Shown: piece by piece, positions 47,476 to 59,952 of the stretch
Layout of the letters: every line of letters begins with the position of its first letter
Position numbering within the stretch: the first letter of the stretch is position 1
Assembly: GCA_034509735.1 (NCBI GenBank)
Contig: JACGWO010000012.1
Coordinates: 434,001-498,000 of the forward strand
Length of the DNA stretch: 64,000 nucleotides
Reading direction: 5' to 3'
Source of the DNA: Sesamum alatum
Lineage: Eukaryota > Streptophyta > Magnoliopsida > Lamiales > Pedaliaceae
Translations under genes and position numbers: made by a program
The notes under the pieces: model-generated
What the model saw: the letters and a program-made list of their open reading frames with translations, nothing else
The model's database searches: none
Told to the model about the DNA's origin: nothing

Positions 47476-47498
47476 GTTTGCTAGATCTCCATCTTATT

Positions 47499-50400
47499 TC
47501 TAAACTTGTTTAAAGGAGTTTGTCGTTGCGCAAAGGTACAAAGTTGAGTCCATGGCTCGAAAGAGTGTTCCAGATGTAGTCCTAGTGCATTTTATATTGA
47601 ATAACATGGAGTCCTAGTCGTATAATCAAAGAGTGGCTTTAATATTGATTATTATTAGAATCAATACGAATATATTTTTATAGCCAGAAATGAGTCATCT
47701 ACCGGTCAATGATAAGGACTGAAAACACAAGGTGTTTCCTATGATTGTGTTGAGTATTAGGCATGTATCCGGACGTACGATTGATTATGAAAGTTGACCA
47801 AGCCCTCGACATGGCAAAGATAAAAGGGAATAAGTGTCTAAATTTGTTTAAAGGAGTTTGTCGTTGCGCAAAGGTACAAAGCTGAGTCCATGGCTCAAAC
47901 GAGTGTTTTAGATGTAGTACTAGTGCATTTTTTATGTTGAATAAGATGGAATCCAAGTCATATAATCGAAGAGTGGCTTTCATATTGATTATTAGAGTCA
48001 ATATGAAAATATTTGTAGCCAAAAATGAGTCATCTATCAGTCAATGATAAGGACTGAAAGCACAAGGTGTTTCCTACGATTGTGTTGAGTATTAGGCATG
48101 TATCTGGGCATACAATTGATTATGAACCAAGCAGATATGGAGAAGATAAAAGTGCATTAGTGTCTAAACTTGTATAAAGGAGTTTGTCGTTGCGAAAAGG
48201 TACAAAGTTGAGTCCATGGCTCGAAAGGGTGTTCTAACTATAGTCCTAATGCATTTTTATGTTGAATAAGATGGCGTCCTATTCGTATAATCGAAGAGTG
48301 CCTTTAATATTGATTATTAGAGTCAATATGAATATATTTATACCCAGAAATGAGTCATCTATCAGTCAATGATAAGGACTGATAACACGAGGTGTTTCCT
48401 ACAATTGTGTTGAGTATTAGACATGTATCCGGAAGTATGATTGATAACAAAAGTTGACCAAGCCCTCGATATGGCAAATAAGTGTCTAAAATTGTTTAAA
48501 AGTGTTTGTCGTCGCGCAAAGGTACAAAGCTGAGTCCATGGCTCAAACGAGTGCTTTAGATGTAGTACTAGTGCATTTTTATGTTGAATAAGATGGAGTC
48601 CTAGTCATATTATCAAAGAGTGATTTTTATATTAATTATTAGAGTCAATACGAATATAATTATATAGCCAAAAATGAGTCATCTATCAGTCAATGATAAG
48701 GACAGAAAGCACAAGGTGTTACAATCGATTGTGTTGAGTATTAGGCAGGTATCTGGACGTACAATTGATTATGAAGGTTCTCCAAAGCCCTCGATATGAC
48801 AAATATAAAAGTACATTAGTGTCTAAACTTGTTTAAAGGAGTTTGTCATTGCGAAAAGGTACAAAGCTGCGTCCATGGCTCGAAAGAGTGTTCTGAATGT
48901 AGTCCTAGTGCATTTTTATATTTAATAAGATGGCGTCCTAGTCGTATAATCGAAGAGTGGCTTTAATATTGATTATTATAGTCAATACGAATATATTTAT
49001 AGCCAGAAATGAGTCATCTATCAGTCAATGATAAGGACTGATAACACAAGGTGTTTCCTACGATTGTGTTGAGTATTAGGTATGTATCCAGACGTACGAT
49101 TGATTATGAAGGTTCTCCAAGCCCTCGATATGACAAAGATAAAAAGTGCATTAGTGTCTAAAATTTGTTTAAAGGAGTTTGTCGTTGCGCAAAGGTACAA
49201 AACTGAGTCCATGGCTCAAAAGAGTGTTCTAGATCTACTCCTAGTGCATTTTTATGTTGAATAAGATGGAGTCCTAGTCGTAAAATCGAATAGTTGATTC
49301 AATATTTATTAATAGAGTCAATACGAATATATTTATGGCCATAATGAGTCATCCATCAGTCAATGATAAGGACTGAAAACACAAGATGTTTCCTACGATT
49401 GTGTTGAGTATTAAGCATGTATCCGGACGCACGATTGATTACGAAGGTTCTCCATGGCCTCGATATGGCAAAGATAAAACTGCATTAATGTCTAAACTTG
49501 TTTAAAGAAGTTTTTCATTGCGCAAAGGTACAAAGCTGAGTCCATGGCTCAAAAGAGTATTCTACATATAGTCCTAGTGCATTTTTATGTTGAATAAGAT
49601 GGAGTTCTAGTCATATAACCAAAGAGTGGGTTTAATATTGAGTATTAGAGTCAATACGAATATATTTGTAGCCAAAAGTGAGTCATCTATCAGTCAATGA
49701 TAAGGACTGAAAGCACAAGGTGTTTCCTACAATTGTGTTGAGTATTAGGCATGTATCCGGACGTATGATTGATTATGAAGGTTCTCCAAGCCCTCGATAT
49801 GGGAAAGATAAAAGTGCATTAGTGTCTAAACTCGTGTGAAGGAGTTTGTCATTGCGCAAAGGTACAAACCTGAGTCTATGGCTCAAAAGTGTTCTAGATG
49901 TAGTCCTAGTGCATTTTTTTGTTGAATAAGATGGAGTCCTAGCATATAATCGAAGGGTGGCTTTAATATTGATTATTAGAGTCAATACGAATATATTTAT
50001 AGCCAAAACGCAGTCATCTTTCTATCAATGATAAGGACTGAAAGCACAAGGTGTTTCCTACATTGTGTTGAGTTATTAGGCATGTATTCGGACGTACGAT
50101 TGATTATGAAAGTGCTCCAAGCCCTCGATATGGAAAAGATAAAAGTGCATTAGTGTCTAAACTTGTTTAAAGGAGTTTGTCATTGCGAAAAGGTACAAAG
50201 CTGAGTCCATGGCTCGAAAGGGTGTTCTAAATGTAGGTCTTAGTGCATTTTTATGTTGAATAACATGGAGTCCTAGTCTTATAATCGAAGAGAGGCTTTA
50301 ATATTGATTATTGGAGTCAATGCGAATATATTTATAGCCAGAAATGAGCCATCTATCAGTCAATGATAATGACTGAACACACAAGTTGTTTCCTACGAAT

Positions 50401-51977
50401 GTGTTGAGTATTAGGCATGTATCCGAACGTATGATTGATTACGAAGGTTGATCAAACCCTCAATATTGCAAAGAAAAAAGGGAATAAGTGACTAAATTTG
50501 TTTTAAAGGATTTTGTCGTTGTGCAAAGGTACAAAGCTGAGTCCATGGCTCAAAAGAGTGTTTAGATGTAGTATTAGTGCATTTTTATGTTGAATAAGAT
50601 GGAGTCCTAGTCATATAACCAAAGAGTTGCTTTAATATTGAGTATTAGAGTCAATACGAATATATTTAAAACCAAAAATGAGTTATCTATCAGTCAATGA
50701 TAAGGACTGAAAGCACAAGGTGTTTCCTATGATTGTGTTGAGTATTAGGCATGTAGCTGGACGTACGATTGATTATGAAGGTTCCCAAGCCTTCGATATG
50801 GCAAAGATAAAAGTGGATTAGTATCTAACCTTGTATAAAGGAGTTTTTCATTGCGCAAAGCTACAAAGCTGATCCATGTCTCAAAAGAGTGTTCGAGATG
50901 TAGTCCTAGTGTACTTTTATTTTTAATAAGATTGAGTCCTAGTCGTATAATCAAAGAGTGGGTTTAATATTGATTATTAGAGTCAATATGAATATATCTA
51001 TAGCCAGAATGAGTCATGTATTAGTCAATGATAAGGACTGAAAGCACAAGGTGTTTCCTACGATTGTGTTGAGTACTAGGCATGTATCCGGACGTACGAT
51101 TGATTATGAAGGTTCTCCAAGCTCTCGATATGGAAAAGATAAAAGTGCATTAGTGTCTAAACTTGTTTAAAGGAGTTTGTCGTTGCGCAAAGGTACAAAG
51201 TTGAGTCCATGTCTCGAAAGAGTGTTCTAGATGTAGTCCTAGTGCTTTTTTATGTTGAATAACATGGATTCCTAGTCGTATAATCGAAGAGTGGCTTTAA
51301 TATGATTATTAGAGTCAATACGAATATATTTATAGCAAAAAATGAATCATCTATCTGTCAATGATAAGGACTGAAAACACAAGGTGTTTCCTACAATTGT
51401 GTTGAGTATTAGGCATGTATCCGGACGTACAATTGATTAAGAAAGTTGACCAAGCCCTCGACATGGCAAAGATAAAAGGGAATAAGTGTCTAAATTTTTT
51501 TAAAGGAGTTTGTCGTTGCGCAAAGGTACAAAGCGGACGTACAATTGATTATGAAGGTTCTCCAAGCCCTTAATATGGCGATAAAAGTGCATTAGTGTCT
51601 AAACTTGTTTTAAAGGAGTTTGTCGTTGCGAAAGGTACAAAGCTGAGTCCATGACTCGAAAGAGTGTTCTGAATGTAGTCCTAGTACATTTTTTATGTTG
51701 AATAAGATGGTGTCCTAGTCGTATAATCGAAGAGTGGCTTTAATATTGATTATTAGAGTCAATACGAATATATTTATAGCCAGAAGTGAGTCATATATCA
51801 GTCAATGATGAGGACTGATAACACAAGGTGTTTCCTAAGATTGTGTTGAGTATTAGACATATATCCGGACGTACGATTGATTATGAAGATTCTCCAAGCC
51901 CTTGATATGGCAAAGATAAAAGTGCATTAGTGTCTAAATTTGTTTAAAGGAGTTTGTCATTGGGCAAAGGTACAAAG
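47499..51977 (+). repeat. 335-bp satellite block, about 13.4 monomers
   Basis: Mixture of two subtypes: one with ggttctccaagccctcgata and gtgcattagtgtctaaa, the other with gttgaccaagccctcga and gggaataagtgtctaaat (about 47790, 50440, 51440; a deleted form near 48450). A deletion junction is at about 51533 (tacaaagcggacgtac). It ends at tacaaag, directly against the end of the Copia LTR. Confidence 0.93.
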
Positions 51978-53760
51978 TGAAAAGCCTAGCAAAGGCGTGT
52001 GGATCGGCCCGGGAGTAGCGCGAATGCAGAAGCGCAGTATAATTAGAATTTGCAAGAATTTAAACATGCTATGAACAAGAAAAGTAAACACGTTTAAGGG
52101 GTGTTCCCTTGAAGCTCCCAGGCATTCGGTGTATCTCATGAATAATAAAACATACAAAACTTTCATGGAGGCCATAGGGTTTAAAGAATAAGGGGACGAA
52201 AATTCTAAACCAGAAACCTATCGATTGTCGTTTTCGTCTTTCAAGCCGGTACTCGCGTTGTTCCCCATTTTGCTCCAAGACCTCGAATGGGAGACCCTCT
52301 AATTCGCACACGCAATCCGCCCACGTATCTTGGTTCTCGTGCTAGCGAAAGAACAAGTGTATGTTTATTTGGAGAGGGCAGATTGATCGAACGTTATTGA
52401 TTAACGAGACCAACCCTCCTTAGAGTTCAATTGTAGAACAAAAGAACTTGGAAGAGTTTCTTGGGAAAGAGAGGGAGAGAGTTCGGCCGAGAGAGAGAGA
52501 GGATAGGCCGAGTGGTGTGTGTGTGTGTGTGTGTGTGTGCTTCAATTTTTTCATCATCTCTTTCAAAGAGAAGACTTAAGAGTATTTATAGAGGAGGAAT
52601 CCTATTCCTCTTCTAATTCCTACTCTTTGAAGACTCCTCTTTGAATAGGATTTGACCTAGTCAACATCTAGCTTCTTGCTCAAACCAATCCTAGCCATTG
52701 ATTCCTCTCTTTAATCGCAACCATTGATTAATTTAATGAAATATTTAAATCTCATTTAAATATTCCAAAAGGCAATAAATAAATATATCAAATATAAATA
52801 TTTATTCCAAGCCCATTAAATTAAATTCCAATAAATCTAATTTATTAGATAAATTCCTTTCATCTAATAAAAGGAATTAATTTCTTCCCAAGAAAAGAAG
52901 GACCTGATTAAATTCAATTTAATCATTCCTTTTCTCCAAATATTTAATTCCAAATTAAATACGTCATATGTAGGTACCCATTTTGGACCTAAGTGTCGGT
53001 CTGTCCTTTACCAAACGCCGCAGGGAATCCTTCCCTTCTATTCAGTTACTGTGGTCACAGATTTTAGGGACAAGACACAGAGTATTGTGAGACACTACTG
53101 TCAACACTCTTTGAGGAGACAGATCCTTTCTTGGAAACTACTGTCACGTTGTACACCGTGGCTGCACTAGACATGGCTTATGACTACTCAACTGCATTTT
53201 GTCAATCTCTCACCATACCTAAGATATAGTCTCGATGTACAGGTAAACTCAGCAATTCCTCAAGTTAAAGGATTTGAACTGTACCGTTGGAACCGGGAAC
53301 TCACGTCATACCTAGCCGACCCTACTCAAGGTCCTCCGTAAGACGGTTCCCGCGAGTCACGTCAGCCGCTCCCTAGCAGGCCGACCCACTAACACTGCTT
53401 AGACGACCCTCGTCACCCGTCGATGAAACACGACAGCAGATGCTTAGTGCAAGTCTCAAGTGGAATCTCGGTACCCATTTTCGAAATTCCTTAACTTGGA
53501 GATTTTCAGACTGATTCAGCGGAACTAATTTCATGGACCTACCTCCAAACGTAGTCCCAGTCCCCGAAATGTGATTTCAGTTTGTGGGCTTTGTTTGTTT
53601 AGCGAACAGTTATAAAGCAGTTAAAGTGAACACAGACAAACTATGCGCCAAATGAATTTCACTTTCTTATTCATCAAGGTTTTATTAAAACTTCGAAATT
53701 GTTCAGACATAGTTTACAATTCGCCTAACAAGATTGGCTACATGGTCACCTATTCTAACA
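51978..53760 (-). repeat. Copia 3' LTR (1783 bp)
   Basis: On the minus strand runs from TGTTAGAATAGG (53749-53760) to GGCTTTTCA (51978). It contains a GT microsatellite (52514-52539) and AT-rich central blocks. Short frames such as 51957-52311 and the other small open reading frames within it have no recognisable domain. Confidence 0.93.
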
Positions 53761-53775
53761 ATCTCCCACTTGACC
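53761..53775 (-). other. Copia polypurine tract
   Basis: Minus strand ggtcaagtgggagat, immediately preceding TGTTAG of the 3' LTR. It is equivalent to the tract at 8314-8324. Confidence 0.75.
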
Positions 53776-53789
53776 TTTAAAGCCAATCG

Positions 53790-55600
53790 CCCATATGCCT
53801 AATCCCCATCTTCTCAAGATGTTGCGTATGAGCGCTCTGTGACATAGGCTTTGTCAGCTGATCTGCTGTGTTGTCTGCTGAGTTGACTCGATCCATCCGA
53901 ACTGACTCTTCCCACCATTTCTCTTAGAAGGTGTAGCGTCTAAGAATGTGTTTGGATCGGTGATGAGATCTCGGTTCCTTTGCTTATGCTATAGCTCCGT
54001 TGTTATCACAAAAGATGACAACGGGCTCGGCGATGCTAGGCACCACACCCAACTCTTGGATGTAGTTTCTCATGCAAACCGCTTCTTTGGCAGCTTCTGA
54101 AGCTGCTATGTATTCGGCCTCAGTGGTGGAATCAGCAGTGATTGCTTGCTGAACTTTTTCATGCTACCACTCTCCATTGAGCCTGAATACATAACCAGGA
54201 TTGAGACTTGGCATCATCGCCATCTGCCTGGAAGCTAGCATCGCTAAAGCCTTCCAGGATCAGTTCTCCATTGCCATAGACTAAGAACATTTCTTTAGTC
54301 CTCCTCAGGTACTTAAGGATGCCCTTGACCGCATTTCAATGTGCCTCTCCTGCACAGGACTGATATCTGCTTGTTACACTTAAGGCGTAAGCGATGTCAG
54401 GTCTAGTGTAGTGGACCGCATATTGGATACTTCCTACGACAGAAGCATAGGGAATGATTTTCATCTTTTCAAGTTCCTCATTAGTCTGCGGAGACTGTTT
54501 CTTGGACAACTTGATCCCATGCCTAATGGGAAGGAATCCTCGTTTGGAGTTGTCCATCCGAAACCTTTTTAGGACTTTCTCCACATACGAGTTTTGGGTT
54601 AGTCCTAACATTCTTTTAGATCTGTCCCCGACAATCTGGATGCCAAGAATGTAGGAGGCTTCACCCAAATCCTTCATGGAAAATTGAGTTGATAACCATG
54701 CTTTCGTGTTACCCAACATTCTAACGTCATTTCCTATGAGCAGAATGTCATCCACATAAAGCACTAGGAACACTATAGAGCTCCCACTGACCTTCTTGTA
54801 TACACAAGGGTCGGGTTCGTTTTTTATCATAACCCAGTATGACTTCGTCAAAGCGAATGTTCCAACTCCGGGATGCTTGTTTGAGGCCATAGATGGACTT
54901 CTGGAGACGACAGACTTTCTGTTCTTCTCTGGTAATCGTGAAACCCTCCGGCTGATCCATGTAGATCTCTTCCTCAACGAAACCATTAAGGTAGGCAGTT
55001 TTCACGTCCATCTGCCATATCTCATAGTCATACCATGCTGCTATGGCAAGCAGGATCCAAATGGATTTAGCCATGGCTATTGGCGAGTAGGTGTCCTCAA
55101 AATCGACCCCGGGTCGTTGAGTGTACCCTTTTGCTACTAGCCTAGCCTTTAAGGTTGTGACTTCTCCATCAATGCCAAGTTTGCACTTATAGACCCATTT
55201 ACAGCCAACTGGCTTAACCCCTTGGGTAGGTCTACAAGTGTCCAGACTTGGTTCTCATTCATGGAGTCCATTTCGGTTTTCATGGCCTCAAGCCATCTCC
55301 CGGAGTCGATGTCAAACATCGCTTCTCCGTATGTCTTAGGATCCTTATCCAATAGACTGGTCGTGTTTAGAAAGCCGTATCTTATAGGAGGTCGTGACTC
55401 TCTAGCTGACCTACCGAGAACGGGAACGTCAGTGGTGACTGTGGGCACTGACTGTATGCGAGCCGGCGGTTCAGGTATCGGGGCTGGCCCTTCCTGGGGT
55501 CGTCCTTCATGCCTAGCATGCTGAACTTCTCGAGGTTGGTCATCCTTCTGGGTATCTATCCTGAATCCTCTAAGTGAGGAATCCGCGGCGTCTACTGATG
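53790..55600 (-). pseudogene. Copia reverse transcriptase and RNase H
   Basis: Linker and RT start at 55149-55448 ([47 protein letters not shown]). After a shift come [20 protein letters not shown] (first catalytic D), [20 protein letters not shown] (54748-55074) and then [20 protein letters not shown] is encoded at 54747-54758, followed by STQFSMKDLGEASYILGI and the RNase H entry RPDIAYALSVTSRYQSC. The frame stops at 54336, where family members have tryptophan after GEAH. Further remains include a SDASFQ-like catalytic segment near 54235 and YCDNN-like sequence near 54010, heavily shifted. This copy retains the RT half deleted from the plus-strand copy. Confidence 0.9.
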
Positions 55601-55601
55601 A

Positions 55602-56940
55602 CTAGTTTGCATCACTTGACTCCTCAAGGATCAGTTCATCAGGTTGAATATCCTCTAGAAAACCTTGTTCCAAGAATACTGCGTTCCTTGAAACAAATAG
55701 CTTTTGTTCCAAGGGGTCATAGATATAATAACCTGTAGTTTCCTTGGGGTATCCAACGAACCTGCACAAACTAGACTTTGATTCTAGCTTGTCTCCCACT
55801 AACTTCTTGACGTATGCAGGGTTACCCCACACTTTCAAGTAGTTGTAGGACGCAGGCTTGCCGTGGCATATCTCATATGGCGTTTGGGTCAATACACTGG
55901 TTGGCGCCAAATTTAACAATTTGGCCGCAGTCTCCAATGCGTAGCCCCAAAAGAACAAGGGCAATTTGGTAAAACTCATCATGGATCGGACCATGTCCAA
56001 CAGGGTTCGATTCCTCCTTTCAGAGACCCCATTCAACTGTGGTGTCCCGGGAGGTATCCATTCAGAGATTATACCGTTTTCTTTAAGATAATTAAGGAAC
56101 TCAGTGCTAAGGTATTCTCCGCCTCGGTCCGACCGTAGGAGTTTAATTTTGCAGCTAGTTTGGTTCTCAACTTCAAGTCTGAATTCTTTAAACCTCTCAA
56201 AAGCTTCAGACTTGTACCTTATTAGATATACATAACCATACCGTGAATGATCATCGATGAAGGTTATGAAGTAGGAGAACCCACCTCGGGCTTGCGTCCT
56301 TAGTGGTCCACATACGTCTGTATGGAACAAGTCCAACAGACCTGTTGCAAGCCTGCTTTGTCCTACAAAGGGTCTTTTGGTCATGTTTCCTCTGAGACAG
56401 GATTCGCAAGTTGGTAGCTCACTCAAGTCCCCTACCTCTAGGTTCTTTGAGTCTACCAATTTCTTCATCCTATCTTGGAAATGTGACCTAGCCTTGCGTG
56501 CCACAGTTGAGCATTCCCGTTATTATCTATTTTACGTTTATGTTGAGCGTTTAGAACGAAGTTCGTTTGTTGTAAGATATAGAGGCCGCGTTATTTAGCA
56601 TACCAAGCAGATGAGCAATACCACACCTCATCAAATTAAAGCAATTTTTATTGATCATAAACTCATATCCACTATTGTCTAACAACGGAATGGAAATGAT
56701 GTTTCTAATCATGCTAGGTACATAATAAACTTGCACTAATTCTATACTAATGCGATCACTAACTACTAGAGTGGCGGATCCTACTGCTTCTGCCGAGATG
56801 GCCTTGCCATTCCCAAGCTTTAGGATCATATCCCCGCTAATCAGTTTTCTGCTTCTTTTCAGCACCTGCAAATCATTGAAAATGTGAGCTCCACAGCCGA
56901 TATCTAATACCCAAGAGGCAGTGTTTAGTAACCATATTAA
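55602..56940 (-). pseudogene. Copia protease and integrase
   Basis: The protease motif is at about 56890-56925: ASWVLDIGCGAHIFNDLQ, with D-I-G where D-S/T-G is usual. It is followed by VYYVPSMIRNIISIPLLDN. A shift near 56560 leads to the GAG-pre-integrase segment (LPTCESCLRGNMTKRPF). The integrase core in the open stretch 55602-56504 has FHTDVCGPL, LLRSDRGGEYLSTEF and LNGVSERRNRT, the complete D-D-E set. It continues with FWGYALETAAKLLN and CRFVGYPKETTGYYIYDPLE to a stop at 55602. This is the best-preserved integrase in the window, but it lies in a different frame from gag and protease. Confidence 0.92.
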
Positions 56941-56946
56941 CCTAAA

Positions 56947-57816
56947 TCACAAAGATACCTTGTTTGGAGAGGAGTTTGGGGCAATCCCTCTTCTAATGCC
57001 CTTTCTCACGACAATTGATACATATGTCATATGCTCTCGACTGTTGCTTTGAGCCAACCTTCCCCTTTCTGCCTGTCTCCACTTTGGCAATTGGAACACT
57101 CTTTGTGTTGGTAGCTGCTTTGACGGCTTTTCCCTTTCCCTTCTTTTTTTCCAACGTCCGGCACCCTTGCCTTTCGTCTTGGAAGTCGAAGCATCTCCAA
57201 ACAATACCGACGACGTAGACTTTTTGGTCGTTGCCTCGTATTGCACCAACATATTGATTAACTCATGAATACCCTTCTCAAGTGTGTTCATGTTATAGTT
57301 AACAATTAATTGGTCGAAGGAGGGTGAGAGAGACTGAAGGATCACATCTATGTACGTCTTGTTATCGAGCCCTACCTTGAGGTCCTCGAGTTTTTCCACC
57401 AAGGTAAGCATCTTGACCCCATGCTCTTGTACAGAGGACCCTTCGGTCATTTTAGTTCCAAAGAACGCCTTCGTCGCGACATACCTAGTATGCCGGTCCG
57501 GGATTGCATAGCAATCCTTCAGGCGAGCCATAATGGAAGGGACATCGTTTAGCCTTTCATACTGCTTCTGAATCTCATTCGTCATCGAGACAAGTATGAT
57601 GCTACGGACTTTCCGATTATCCTTATGCCAAGTCTCGAACGTCTCACGTTCTTCTGGCGTGGATCCTTCCGGCAAGGTCCTAGGGAACGGCTTGTCCATG
57701 ACATAGCCTTGGTTCTCGTAATCTAGGACTATCCTAAGATTGCGCAACCAGTCATTGTAATTGGTTCCATTAAACTTGTTGGTCTCAAGCATGGTTGATA
57801 ATGGGCTCTTAGACAT
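56947..57816 (-). pseudogene. Copia gag, capsid region intact
   Basis: A 289-codon open frame from a true ATG at 57814-57816: MSKSPLSTMLETNKFNGTNY, then FPRTLPEGSTPEERETFETW, RSIILVSMTNEIQKQYERL, KAFFGTKMTEGSSVQEHGVK and VGLDNKTYIDVILQSLSPSF. Capsid length is normal for a Copia gag. The lysine-rich linker (KGKGAGRWKKRRERE) leads into a shift at about 57100. The nucleocapsid cysteines (related to CMHCQGKGHWKREC of the other copy) fall in another frame, near 57000-57030. One frameshift therefore disconnects capsid from nucleocapsid and pol. Confidence 0.92.
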
Positions 57817-59935
57817 TTTTAAATCTACATTTAAAAGAACAGAACTACGATCAGCAGAATTTTAAAAGACGGAAGTTTTGATAAATAATTAAACACTTGG
57901 GCTTTAGTCATTTAATGCTCCCACTATTTATACGAAAACACGACACTCTCAAACGTTGTTTTCGGGAAACACCCTTTCCTAGTGGGCTTGGGATCCACAG
58001 CGATTTTCCCCATACCCCGCTTTTACGATTCGCATGGGAAGAATCCTGTGGGAGGTATACCATACCATTCTCGTTCCACGAGATTTCCAAGATAATTGCC
58101 CCACCCTTTCACGTGATCCCGAGGACTCCAAGCGAATCACGTTATTTGGGCGTTAGACCCGACCCAATCAACCGAATCATAGACCCACTGCTACCTCCAC
58201 GACTCATGAGACAGGTAACAACAGTCTACTTTTCGTTCATGACATAGTGCAGCTTCTTTTAAGCACGATAGCCGTGCCACGACTCGTGAGACCACGCTAT
58301 CGACCTAATCAACTTCCTCACTATGCCATGGATTGGAAGGCATGGACGAACTCCTAGAGTCCATGTCCATTTGTAAAGGGTCTAATATTTTGAACTTTGG
58401 TCCAACCAAGTGAGAGTTGTAAATGACCGAGATCCCATACACATACACATTCATCCATAATGCATAATTAAAGTTTGCATCCCATAACAATAATATGATA
58501 AATAAACCATTCATTCACCATAAAAGCCACATGCAAAATTAAAGCCTAGCACGCCCCTGTTGGATGACCCACTGAGCCCGCAGTGGATCTATGGTCAATC
58601 TAGGGTTGGTCCTACACTATTACATTTAATAGCAACCCGATCAACATGCTGATGGGCCTTGGTCTTTTTTCTCTTTCAAATCTCCATGGAAACGTCTTGG
58701 ATCCTCCATTCTGGGCTCTCCATGTGGACCATCCTTCATCTCCACCAAATACATAAAATAAAAAACCTCACTCCTATACTACTCTCATTACATATGTAAA
58801 AAGAAACCCCAGCAAAAACCCGGGGGGAGTACAATAGGAGGAGATAGAATGCCTTATTATTCCAAGGAAACTAGAAGAGGAGAAAGAGAAAGTAAAAGAG
58901 GCACACAGGCCCAACACAAATTTAAACCATACATTCAGTCTAGGGCTCGTGATCATCCGTTCTCAACAAACGCACATAATTACATGATATCCAATCACAT
59001 AAACATATGCATATAATCCATGATATCCAATCACATCATCCAATGATAAAGAAACGAGTTATGTATGAAAAACATGGTATAATCATTGGTAATATCCTTT
59101 CTCGTTTAGGAAGACCCTTTCTCATTATTTGAAGGTGAGTAATACCCCGGGATTCCAAATCCAATACAACAACCTTCCAAATAACGTTCTTTAAGAAAAC
59201 ATGCAAAATTAAATAAAACCAAAATTTCAAAATTATCCAAAAAATTAAATAACAGGAAAATGTAAATAATCAACCGGCCGCCGCCATCGGCGGTGTCTGC
59301 CGGCGCACACAGGCCAGCAGGCCTAGCCTGCTGTCCGTGCGCGCGCAGGGCACGCCTGGTCGGCTGTGCTGCGCACGGTGGTGCGCGCAGGCACCTCTGC
59401 CCGCGCTCGCCATCCTGCCGCGCCACCTGCGTGCGCATCCTGCGCGCAGGCCATGCGCGCGCATGCGCATCGGGCACGCCCGCCGGGCGTGTGCGCGCGG
59501 CCTCCCTAGCCGCGCTCCGACGCACTGGCCAGGGGCGCGCGCGCGGGCTTCCCTGCTTGTGTGCGCGCGCGCGCCCGGCCATGTGTCCGCGCTTGGCGTC
59601 CGGCTGCGCGCATGCCGGTCGCGGATCCCCGCGCGCTGTGCCCGCTTGGCGGGGCTGCCGCGTGCAGGCTCCTCTGCCTGTGCGCGCGCCTTGCCTGAGC
59701 GCACTGCGTGTGCGGTCAGCCGCCGGCTGGCTGCGTGTGGCGTTTTCTTCCGTTTTATTTTTCTGCCCCCCGTTTTCCAAGAAAAACAAGAATACCAATA
59801 GCACCAATAAATCATACATGGTTAAAGACAAGAAAACGACATGCTTGATAATTATAACATCAAGAATTAAATAAATCATGCCATACACGTTTTCATGCTT
59901 TAAACGCACACAAAACCCTAGGCCTGTACACCGAA
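57817..59935 (-). other. Copia 5' leader (2.1 kb) including a GC-rich block
   Basis: Long untranslated leader between the primer binding site and gag. The parts nearest gag (57817-59270) are AT-rich and match, in the same order, the leader of the plus-strand Copia at 3540-4948. The distal part holds the GC-rich block listed separately. I see no host gene in it. Confidence 0.75.
59275..59745. other. Very GC-rich block in the Copia leader
   Basis: About 470 bp of GC-rich DNA, dominated by alternating cg/gc/tg runs (for example gcgcgcgcgggcttccctgc near 59537), in an otherwise AT-rich window. Edges are abrupt: AT-rich leader at 59270 and again from about 59748. Both strands are open for 150-290 codons here because stop codons are rare at this composition. 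The translations are arginine/alanine-rich and of low complexity, so I do not call a gene. The plus-strand Copia keeps only a short GC-rich piece at the equivalent place (3503-3535). Confidence 0.85.
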
Positions 59936-59951
59936 CCGGGCTTTGATACCA
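59936..59951 (-). other. Copia primer binding site
   Basis: Minus strand TGGTATCAAAGCCCGG, one base from the end of the 5' LTR. It is close to the complement of the initiator-methionine tRNA 3' end (TGGTATCAGAGC), the common primer of plant Copia elements. Confidence 0.85.
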
Positions 59952-59952
59952 C

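Larger units (their letters stand above)
39361..47498 (-). mobile_element. LINE (L1-type), long copy carrying a solo LTR
   Basis: Minus-strand LINE with its A-run at 39361-39367 (T-run) and 5' end near 47498. Target-site duplication tctaaacttgttt is present at 39348-39360 and 47499-47511. Without the inserted Copia LTR (44840-46809 plus 5 bp) it is about 6.2 kb, full length for the family. ORF1 is split by the LTR; ORF2 is fragmented by frameshifts. The 5' end (atggctgaaaat on the minus strand, about 47475) matches the start of the ORF1-only copy. Confidence 0.92.

Noticed and set aside
47699..49212. Recurrent 60-107 codon minus-strand frames in the satellite
   Set aside because: The same peptide fragments recur wherever the monomer lacks a stop. 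They are broken by indels in most monomers, so coding function is not supported.
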